Position numbers and translations under genes: made by a program. From the NCBI GenBank assembly GCA_031417555.1, contig JANOVV010000016.1:1-48688 (forward strand): a DNA stretch of 48,688 nt, given 5' to 3'. This DNA is from JADKIH01 sp031417555. Lineage in GTDB: Bacteria > Bacteroidota > Bacteroidia > AKYH767-A > 2013-40CM-41-45. Below, in pieces: positions 42,496-48,688 of this stretch (position 1 is the stretch's first letter; every line of letters starts with the position of its first letter). Under the pieces are notes generated by a model. The model was not told the DNA's origin, searched no databases, and saw only the letters and a list, made by a program, of their open reading frames with translations.

Positions 42496-44454
42496 TTGGA
42501 CCCCGGCAGTTGTTTTAGTACTTTTTTAATAACGGAATACGCTTCCATAATTTCACCATTCTTCACCTTTTCTGTAGGTTTTATTATTGAGTTAGTAGTG
42601 CTAGTGGTTTTACTTTTCATTTCAGGATATATTTCAGGTGCCGAAACTGCATTCTTTGCAATCTCCCCTGCACAATTTTTTGAACTGAAAGATGCAGAAG
42701 GTAAAAGATCGAAAATTGTTTATAAGCTTCTTGAAAAACCTAAACGACTTCTTGCCACGCTACTCATCACAATCAATTTTGTTAACATTGCTATTGTCGT
42801 TCTGTCTTCTTTAATTATCGAAGAAGTTTTCGATTTCACCCATCATGATTTGTTGGGATTTCTCGTTCAAGTTGTTGCAGTAACATTTGTCATCGTACTT
42901 TTCTGTGAAGTAATGCCAAAAGTTTATGCGACGCAAAATGCTTTACGTTCAGCTTTGAGAAGTGCTTTTGCAGTTTTTGGGCTCGACAAAATTCTTCGGC
43001 CATTAAGTACTGTTCTTGTAATGTCTACTTCAATCGTTGACAAACGGTATGGACAAAAAGGATACGATGTATCTGTCGATGAGCTTACTCATGCCATAGA
43101 TATTACCAGTGACAAAAGTACTCCTGAAGAAGAAAAAAAGATTCTTAAAGGAATTGCTCGTTTTGGGAATATCGATGTTAAGCAAATCATGAAATCGCGA
43201 ATGGATGTAGTTGCTTTCGATCAGAAACTGAAATTTAATGAGTTGTTTGCTTTGATTGTTGAAAACAGATATTCAAGAGTTCCTGTATATGAAGGATCAT
43301 TCGACCGGGTAACGGGAGTGCTGTGTGTTAAAGACCTTCTTCCCTTTCTGGGTGAAAAAAATAATGAATCCTTCGACTGGCTGAAACAAATCAGACCTGC
43401 TTATTTTGTTCCTGAAAGCAAAAAGATTAATGACTTGTTGCAAGAGTTCCAGGAAAAGAAAAATCACCTTGCCATTGTTATAGACGAATATGGCGGATCA
43501 TCCGGAATTGTCACTTTGGAAGATGTGCTTGAAGAGATTGTTGGAGAGATCAATGATGAATTTGATGAAGATGAATTATTTTATTCGCGACTTGATAACA
43601 GAAATTATGTCTTTGAAGGAAAGACAAACTTAAACGATCTCTGCAGAGTCATGGAAATTGACCATAAAATATTCGAAACCGAAAATGAAAATATCGATAC
43701 CCTTGCAGGGCTTATCCTGGAAATCAAAGGCGGTATTCCTCAACGAAATGAAATTATTAAGTTAAACGATGTTATTTTTACTATTGAATCTGCTGACCGC
43801 AAAAGGATAAAGAGAGTGAAGATTACATTACCTGATAAAAATATTCCTAACAAACCATCGAATGATGGATTTACAGGTTCGGCTATACTAATGTTTCTGG
43901 TTGGTATTTTTCTTTTATCTTCATTGACCGGTTGTGATGATGATTATATTCCTAAACAAAGAGCTTATTTCAGAATTACTTTACCTGAAAAAAAATACGA
44001 ACGATTTACATCTTCATCATGTCCGTTTAGTTTTGATATTCCTGTTTATTCCAATGTTGTTCCGGATAAAGAACAGAAATCTGAGCCTTGCTGGTTTAAT
44101 GTTGAATTTCCTGATTTCAAGGGTACACTTTATCTAAGTTACAAACCTGTACATAACGATTTAAAAAAATATATTGAGGATAGCCGTACATTATCAATGA
44201 AACATATTTCAAAGGCTTCAGGTTTGCAAGAGCAGGAAATTGAAAATGTTTCAAAAAATGTTTATGGTATTTATTATAATGTAAAGGGAAATGCTGCTTC
44301 TTCGGTTCAATTTTATTTAACCGACAGTACTTCCCATTTTATTCGTGGTGCTCTTTATTTTTATGCTGTTCCCAATCCGGATTCGATCGCTCCTGTATTG
44401 AGTTTTGTTAAAGCAGATGTTTTACACCTGATAGAAAGTTTTTCCTGGAAGTAA
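42496..44454 (+). CDS. Fused gliding-motility protein GldE-GldD
   Basis: One uninterrupted 652-aa frame. From TTG 42496 (MDPGSCFSTF, matching the usual GldE opening; a TTG 14 codons upstream is less likely) come a DUF21-type membrane domain (about 25-180), CBS domains (VDVKQIMKSRMD-type, YSRVPVYEGSFDRVTGVLCV, LEDVLEEIVGEINDEFDED) and a CorC/HlyC tail to about 455. It then runs in frame into a complete GldD: signal-like MFLVGIFLLSSLTGC (466-480) with a perfect lipobox, then DDDYIPKQRAYFRITLPEK to the end. In related genomes gldE and gldD are separate adjacent genes. The internal ATG at 43891 would give a normal 187-aa GldD lipoprotein. Both serve the gliding/T9SS machinery in the envelope. Confidence 0.9.
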   Translation: MDPGSCFSTFLITEYASIISPFFTFSVGFIIELVVLVVLLFISGYISGAETAFFAISPAQFFELKDAEGKRSKIVYKLLEKPKRLLATLLITINFVNIAIVVLSSLIIEEVFDFTHHDLLGFLVQVVAVTFVIVLFCEVMPKVYATQNALRSALRSAFAVFGLDKILRPLSTVLVMSTSIVDKRYGQKGYDVSVDELTHAIDITSDKSTPEEEKKILKGIARFGNIDVKQIMKSRMDVVAFDQKLKFNELFALIVENRYSRVPVYEGSFDRVTGVLCVKDLLPFLGEKNNESFDWLKQIRPAYFVPESKKINDLLQEFQEKKNHLAIVIDEYGGSSGIVTLEDVLEEIVGEINDEFDEDELFYSRLDNRNYVFEGKTNLNDLCRVMEIDHKIFETENENIDTLAGLILEIKGGIPQRNEIIKLNDVIFTIESADRKRIKRVKITLPDKNIPNKPSNDGFTGSAILMFLVGIFLLSSLTGCDDDYIPKQRAYFRITLPEKKYERFTSSSCPFSFDIPVYSNVVPDKEQKSEPCWFNVEFPDFKGTLYLSYKPVHNDLKKYIEDSRTLSMKHISKASGLQEQEIENVSKNVYGIYYNVKGNAASSVQFYLTDSTSHFIRGALYFYAVPNPDSIAPVLSFVKADVLHLIESFSWK

Positions 44455-44549
44455 ATAAAAACTTTTTTTATCTTTCTATTATTAAATTACATCCGCGAAT
44501 ACAGGTTTAAACTGTATAATCTGTGTTCTATTTAATTATTATGGAACAC

Positions 44550-45584
44550 TTAAACCGATATTAAACGGTCCTTCTTAAAAATAAAAATCAAGAAAACTCC
44601 GGCACTAAACAGAACAAAAGCCGCCGCCTGATGGAGAACGGCAAGTGCAATATTAACAGATGTTAAAAGAGTAAAAATTCCGAGTATAACTTGCAGGAAC
44701 AAAGCGATTAAAAAAAATGATATCGCTTTTTTTTGATAACTATTAATCGAACTTTTCAGCAATGGGAAAAAAATTAAGCCGGACAAAAGAACAATAGTGC
44801 CGGCCAGGAAGCGGTGAATGAATTGAACCATAACCTGATTATCGAAAAAATTTATCCAGGCAGGTTCCAAATAAAATAATCCTTCGGGAATTATTTTTCC
44901 ATTCATTAAAGGAAATGTATTGTAGATATTTCCTGCATGCAATCCTGCAACAAAGGCTCCATAAATTATTTGAAGAGTTACCACCGAAAAAAGAATGTAA
45001 ATTAATCTACGGTTAATTTTTTCTGATGATGACTTTATTTTTCCTAATAAAATTTCCAATGCAAAATATAATGTAAAACCAAAAGTAAAGAAGGCCGTTA
45101 TAAGGTGTATTGACAACCGAATGTGGCTTACGTTGGTTCTTTCCGTTAATCCGCTCTTTACCATTAACCATCCAATCACTCCTTGCAAGCCTCCGAGAAA
45201 AAAAAGAAAAAGTGCTTTATTGAGAGTACTTCTATCAAACCTTCCTTTAAAATAAAACCAAAGAAAGGGAATGATAAAAACGATTCCAATAAATCTTCCA
45301 AGCTGTCGATGAATAAATTCCCACCAGAAGATCGATTTAAAATCTTCTAATTGAAAATTATAATTTATTTTCTGAAACTGAGGAATTTGTTGGTACTTCT
45401 GAAAAGCAATCTGCCATTCCTCATCGTTTAAAGGAGGCACTGTTCCCATTATCGGCTTCCATTCTGTAATTGATAAACCGGATCCGGTTAGTCGGGTAAT
45501 ACCTCCGATAACTACCATGCAGAAAATTAAAAAGCATCCGCACAATAACCAAATAGCGATTCCTTTATTATTAGAATTTACCAC
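44550..45584 (-). CDS. ctaA: Heme A synthase, COX15/CtaA family
   Basis: 344 aa with eight hydrophobic segments. Family motifs: VVIGGITRLTGSGLSITEWK, FWWEFIHRQLGR with a heme-ligand His, VSHIRLSIHLITAF, and QFIHRFLAGTIV plus VLHQAAAFVL in the second half. It oxidises heme O to heme A for cytochrome oxidase in the inner membrane. The start is GTG at 45584; no ATG is available before the first membrane segment. It lies 27 bases after the stop of the outer-membrane protein gene on the same strand. Confidence 0.93.
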   Translation of the reverse strand: MVNSNNKGIAIWLLCGCFLIFCMVVIGGITRLTGSGLSITEWKPIMGTVPPLNDEEWQIAFQKYQQIPQFQKINYNFQLEDFKSIFWWEFIHRQLGRFIGIVFIIPFLWFYFKGRFDRSTLNKALFLFFLGGLQGVIGWLMVKSGLTERTNVSHIRLSIHLITAFFTFGFTLYFALEILLGKIKSSSEKINRRLIYILFSVVTLQIIYGAFVAGLHAGNIYNTFPLMNGKIIPEGLFYLEPAWINFFDNQVMVQFIHRFLAGTIVLLSGLIFFPLLKSSINSYQKKAISFFLIALFLQVILGIFTLLTSVNIALAVLHQAAAFVLFSAGVFLIFIFKKDRLISV

Positions 45585-45611
45585 TACTTACTTCAATGAA
45601 TAGATAAATTA

Positions 45612-47108
45612 TTAATCATACTTTGCTTTAAGGAACCAAAGATCGCTGATCGTAAATCCAAATGTAAACTTCAGATAACGTTCAAGAATTAAATTATTTT
45701 CAAGTGTTCCTTTTTTGCCTGCTTCGATTGTAAAATTAAGCAGGGTTCCTGCTTTCCTGACAGGTAAACCGAAACCTGCAGATAATCCAATGTCATTAAT
45801 TTTTGTTTTATTAAATTTCAGATAACCGCTGTCATAATGAAATCCAATACGATATTGAATATTTTTCCAATACGATTTTAATGCTCTGTCATTGGGTGTG
45901 AATTGAATACCGGCGCTGACTTTCCAGCTATCGACCAGTGAATCTTCAACGCCGAGAAAAGAAAAATTACTCCATTGTTGAATTGTAAAATCGCTACAAA
46001 ACAACCATTTGCTTCCTTTCGTCAATGAAAATCCAAAACCCGAACTGAAAGGAATACGAACATAACTTCTACCACCATTTGTTTGAAGGATAGTATCTCG
46101 AACTAAGATCAATGATTCAGGAGTTCCAAAAAATTTATAACGAAAAGTATTTACAAGAGTTGAATTTCTGGCATGAAGATCAGCGGTCGGAGATGCAACA
46201 AGTCCCAGAACAAGATTCCAATCACTTTTAACTCTTCTTTGAACAACATTTTTTTCCATCAAAGATGTTGCTGCAATTTCTTGGGCAAGTTGATTTTTTA
46301 AAGTATAGGTTTCCGGAGAAGTATCACCTTCTTTTTTATTGATCAAGTTGTTTAATGAATCTTTTAATAAAGAAATTTTCTTTTCAAGAAAAAGAATGGA
46401 ATCACTTTTTGCCAATCGAAGGCTGTCCATTTTATATTGAATTCCTCCAATAAAATGAAACCATCCAACAGTTGTGTTTGATTTGATAGAGGTATTAAAA
46501 TAATAAGGATTGCTATAAGATACAGTCCGGTCATTATTTAAAACCCCGAAAAGGTATTCTGTATTTAATCCAATCGAAAGTTTTTTGGAAACTTTAAATC
46601 CTGTTCCGATATGAAAATTATTTATACCCCCTGAACCTTCGTAGTTAAATATTTCATCATCTCCGAATGAATTGACAGACTTGGTTGTAACAGAATATCC
46701 TACTTTACTATAAGGAAGCAATCCAAAGCCCAGAGACCATTTCTGTCGTTTAATGGGAAAAGCAAAATCAAAATAGGAAACGGATGCAGTATTTGTACGA
46801 TGACGAGAAGTATTTGTCTTAAACTCATTTTGCTTAAAATCAATTCCACCTTCATAAGTTGTATATATAAGAGCAGAATAAGCAGCCGGGTTTCCATAAT
46901 TAATATGTCCGGGCTGGCTAAGTCCGATTTCAGTTCCGCCCAGACTCAGATTATGAGCGAAGGTTGTTGAGTTTAGATCACCAATTCCAAATCTTGAATA
47001 GGGAGAACTAGTTGCATTTTGAGCCTGTAAATTATTGGCACAGGATATTAAAAACAAAAATGCAAAAATGTTAAAAAGTACGACAGGTATTGTATTCTTG
47101 ATTCTCAA
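45612..47108 (-). CDS. Probable outer-membrane beta-barrel protein
   Basis: 498 aa with a signal peptide (TTG start at 47108; MRIKNTIPVVLFNIFAFLFL ... ANNLQAQ). The mature part opens SPYSRFGIGDLNSTTFAHNL, a common start of Bacteroidota FadL-like or PorV-like barrel proteins. Alternating beta strands follow (WSLGFGLLPYSKVGYSVTT, YRIGFHYDSGYLKF). A coiled-coil-prone loop lies near residues 225-275 (LEKKISLLKDSLNNLINKKE). It sits between coaX and ctaA, as seen in other Bacteroidota. Exact role unknown. Confidence 0.8.
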   Translation of the reverse strand: MRIKNTIPVVLFNIFAFLFLISCANNLQAQNATSSPYSRFGIGDLNSTTFAHNLSLGGTEIGLSQPGHINYGNPAAYSALIYTTYEGGIDFKQNEFKTNTSRHRTNTASVSYFDFAFPIKRQKWSLGFGLLPYSKVGYSVTTKSVNSFGDDEIFNYEGSGGINNFHIGTGFKVSKKLSIGLNTEYLFGVLNNDRTVSYSNPYYFNTSIKSNTTVGWFHFIGGIQYKMDSLRLAKSDSILFLEKKISLLKDSLNNLINKKEGDTSPETYTLKNQLAQEIAATSLMEKNVVQRRVKSDWNLVLGLVASPTADLHARNSTLVNTFRYKFFGTPESLILVRDTILQTNGGRSYVRIPFSSGFGFSLTKGSKWLFCSDFTIQQWSNFSFLGVEDSLVDSWKVSAGIQFTPNDRALKSYWKNIQYRIGFHYDSGYLKFNKTKINDIGLSAGFGLPVRKAGTLLNFTIEAGKKGTLENNLILERYLKFTFGFTISDLWFLKAKYD

Positions 47109-47202
47109 ATTAATTTTATTGACAGTTCTGTTTATAACAATTAAGAAAAGGGTCTTCTAATAAATTTCCCGGATATCTTTCTTGTAAGCAGATAAACTGA
47201 AT

Positions 47203-47940
47203 TTATTTTTGATAGCGTTTAGCTACATTATATCTGATAATTTCATTTAAACCTATATTTACCAGATCTTCGGCGGCAAAGATGCTTAATTTTAAGTCTT
47301 CTGCAAAATGGTTAGCGTCTCCACCCGTTAAAATAATTTGCAATGACTTGTATTTAGATTTATACCTATGAATAAACCCTTTCATCTCTTCACAAATTCC
47401 AATTATTACTCCTGTTTGGATTGCTTTAACGGTTGATCTGCCTGTTAATTCTGTTATTTTCGATTCTTTTACTAAGGGTAATTTGCCTGTAAATTGATGC
47501 AACGATTTAAATCGCATTTGAAGTCCGGGAGAAATACTGCCTCCAAGATATTCCTTCTTTGAATTAATAAAATCATATTTAATACAGGTTCCGACATCAA
47601 TAATCAATACATTTTTCCCCGGAAATAAAAAAGCTCCTGCAATAGCATTGGCCAGACGGTCTTTACCCAAGGTAGTGGGAGTTTCATAAAGATTTTTTAC
47701 CGGAATTGAAGTTGAAGCAGTTAACTTTTTTAAATGCGGTAGTTTGTTTAGTGCATTTAAAACTGGCTTTTTAACCTCAACGACAGAAGAAAGCATAGAA
47801 TTTTTAATGGGGAACTTATTGAGCAGACGTTTAATATGAATAGAAGTCAAGGTTTCTGAAACATTTCTGTATACAGGAACAGTATCCTCAAAAACAAGCG
47901 TCTTGATAAAGGAATTTCCAATGTCTATGGTCAGATTCAT
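47203..47940 (-). CDS. coaX: Type III pantothenate kinase
   Basis: 245 aa. ASKHA-fold motifs: MNLTIDIGNSFIK (phosphate 1), LGKDRLANAIAGAFLFPGKN, VIDVGTCIKYDFI (phosphate 2), GGSISPGLQMRFKSLH and IILTGGDANHF. It phosphorylates pantothenate as the first step of CoA synthesis. The ATG complement at 47938-47940 is preferred over a TTG one codon upstream. It lies 94 bases upstream of the outer-membrane protein gene on the same strand. Confidence 0.93.
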   Translation of the reverse strand: MNLTIDIGNSFIKTLVFEDTVPVYRNVSETLTSIHIKRLLNKFPIKNSMLSSVVEVKKPVLNALNKLPHLKKLTASTSIPVKNLYETPTTLGKDRLANAIAGAFLFPGKNVLIIDVGTCIKYDFINSKKEYLGGSISPGLQMRFKSLHQFTGKLPLVKESKITELTGRSTVKAIQTGVIIGICEEMKGFIHRYKSKYKSLQIILTGGDANHFAEDLKLSIFAAEDLVNIGLNEIIRYNVAKRYQK

Positions 47941-48001
47941 CAAAGATATTTGGCTGCAATTTATTCTGATAGAAGATACATGATACCGATTACTAAATAT
48001 A

Positions 48002-48032
48002 TTTTGGAGGACATGTTTTTTTCATACTTTTG
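48002..48032 (+). promoter_or_regulatory. Complete Bacteroidota promoter for tRNA-Phe
   Basis: TTTTGG at 48002-48007 fits the -33 box and TACTTTTG at 48025-48032 fits the -7 box, with 18 bases from the TTTG to the -7 element. It is the best two-part promoter in the window, 10 bases before the tRNA. Confidence 0.7.
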
Positions 48033-48042
48033 CCGGCCTGAT

Positions 48043-48115
48043 GGTGATGTAGCTCAGTTGGTAGAGCAAAGGACTGAAAATCCTTGTGTCGGTGGTTCGA
48101 TTCCACTCATCACCA
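48043..48115 (+). tRNA. tRNA-Phe (anticodon GAA)
   Basis: Folds fully: acceptor GGTGATG/CATCACC, D arm GCTC/GAGC, anticodon stem AAGGA/TCCTT with loop CTGAAAA (anticodon GAA at 48076-48078), T arm GGTGG-TTCGATT-CCACT with one G-T wobble, discriminator A. 73 bases; the CCA end is not encoded. A response-regulator gene begins 21 bases downstream. Confidence 0.97.
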
Positions 48116-48136
48116 CTTCTCGCTCATAAAAACTGC

Positions 48137-48547
48137 ATGAAAACAGAAGATAAAACTTATAAATTCGATCGCGTTTTGCTTATCGACGATAACGATATTG
48201 ATAATTTTATCAATGAACGAATGATTACGACCAATTTTTTTTCAAATAGGGTTATTGTTAAAAATTCGGGCGAATCTGCCTTAAATTACCTTAAAGAAAA
48301 CTCTGGTGAGGAGGCAAATCTTCCTCAAATCATCTTTCTTGACTTAAACATGCCAATTATGGATGGTTTTGCTTTTCTTAATGAATACGAAAAACTCCCT
48401 GATACGGTTAAAAAAAATTGTAAAGTTATCGTTCTATCCTCATCGATTAGTCCTGAGGATATTAACAGGGCTTCAACAAATCCACTAGTTGTAAAATATG
48501 TAAATAAACCGCTAAATGAAAAGTATCTGGCGGCGATAAATTTTTGA
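48137..48547 (+). CDS. Receiver-only response regulator
   Basis: 136 aa from ATG 48137. One CheY-like receiver domain with the acidic pocket (IDDND), phospho-acceptor Asp69 (IIFLDLNMPIMDGF), the switch Ser (VIVLSSSI) and Lys (VNKPL). There is no DNA-binding or enzymatic output domain; such proteins pass phosphate between partners or bind targets directly. The upstream in-frame codons overlap the tRNA and are not coding. No kinase gene is adjacent. The group II intron 3' end lies about 45 bases beyond its stop, facing it. Confidence 0.92.
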   Translation: MKTEDKTYKFDRVLLIDDNDIDNFINERMITTNFFSNRVIVKNSGESALNYLKENSGEEANLPQIIFLDLNMPIMDGFAFLNEYEKLPDTVKKNCKVIVLSSSISPEDINRASTNPLVVKYVNKPLNEKYLAAINF

Positions 48548-48593
48548 AGAGTGATTTAAATTTTTTGAATTTATTTGAAATACTTTATTAAAC

Positions 48594-48688
48594 TCACAGG
48601 GTCGAGTAAGCAAGGGCATTGCAGCCCAAGCTTCTCACGGAACCGTACTTGAAAGTCTCCCTTCATACGGCTCTTATTATCCAATCAA
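48594..48688 (-). mobile_element. 3' end of a group II intron (domains V and VI)
   Basis: The minus strand of 48673-48640 is a 34-base domain V. Stem GAGCCGTAT/GTACGGTTC, a two-base AA bulge, a distal stem GAAGG/CTTTC and a GAGA (GNRA) tetraloop fit the bacterial consensus closely. A domain VI-like hairpin follows on the minus strand (about 48636-48600), with GGGC/GCCC pairs and an unpaired A in GCTTACTC as the probable branch point. The intron body, and any reverse transcriptase gene, would lie past the right edge. The exact 3' splice site cannot be fixed. Confidence 0.88.

Noticed and set aside
47941..47948. TATCTTTG on the minus strand as the coaX promoter
   Set aside because: It touches the start codon, so transcription would begin inside the gene. 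A chance match.
48086..48136. Longer start for the response regulator
   Set aside because: The extra codons overlap the tRNA-Phe. The ATG at 48137 gives a normal receiver domain.

Overview
The window is low-GC, gene-dense chromosomal DNA of a member of the Bacteroidota. Four things support this. Three large proteins are T9SS-type secreted proteins, two of them with a clear YPNP-type C-terminal sorting domain. Promoters carry the Bacteroidota -7 element TAnnTTTG. Start codons show no evident Shine-Dalgarno sequence. The lineage-typical block HU / mutY / ssb / gldE / gldD is present. Nothing here fixes the genus.

Layout. 1-7425: edge-cut secreted protein (-), gcvP (+), two related T9SS adhesin-like proteins around a small DUF6958-like gene. 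7426-7989: nested inverted-repeat element between convergent genes. 7990-9476: MlaF/MlaE-type lipid transporter (-). 9679-12322: a 47-aa lipoprotein and feoA-feoB iron uptake (+). 12382-18028: DUF3857-like protein, SprT-like metalloprotein, PLP aminotransferase, mannose-1-phosphate guanylyltransferase (+). 18041-20420: a 13-copy heptamer array, fumC (-), a membrane protein gene and a broken 5' copy of fumC. 20531-24001: 1156-aa cysteine-rich SprB-like secreted protein. 24022-26244: MNT-HEPN toxin-antitoxin pair whose toxin has an in-frame stop, an ArsC/Spx-like protein, and an ECF sigma/anti-sigma pair, all (-), divergent from a lipoprotein gene (26362-27861). 27938-33518: prfB with programmed frameshift, recX, SRPBCC protein, RNase G, a 31-aa basic ribosome-type protein, a TPR protein and HU, all (-). 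33895-40151: CheB-CheR-PAS-kinase-receiver protein (+), methyltransferase and glycosyltransferase (-). 40152-40693: a second nested inverted-repeat element. 40694-44454: mutY, ssb and a fused gldE-gldD gene (+). 44550-47940: ctaA, outer-membrane protein, coaX (-). 48043-48688: tRNA-Phe, a receiver-only response regulator, and the 3' end (domains V-VI) of a group II intron running in from the right edge on the minus strand.

How the genes work together. Most are housekeeping: glycine cleavage, fumarase, Fe(II) uptake, heme A and CoA synthesis, translation termination, DNA repair. Around them sit envelope functions: T9SS cargo, gliding/secretion proteins GldE and GldD, Mla lipid transport, and sugar-nucleotide and glycosyl transfer. 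GldE/GldD are associated with the gliding/T9SS machinery, so the three T9SS-type proteins are its plausible clients.

Points most worth a second look: the in-frame gldE-gldD fusion with an intact internal lipobox; the fumC 5' scar that gives a foreign-looking membrane gene a fumC promoter and start region; the stop codon that removes the catalytic motif of HepT; a strong Shine-Dalgarno-like prfB frameshift signal in a lineage that hides its anti-Shine-Dalgarno; two nested palindromic intergenic elements; two heptanucleotide tandem arrays; and the recurring palindrome GATAGCTATC, mostly at 3' gene ends. I did not find a new defence or biosynthetic system.
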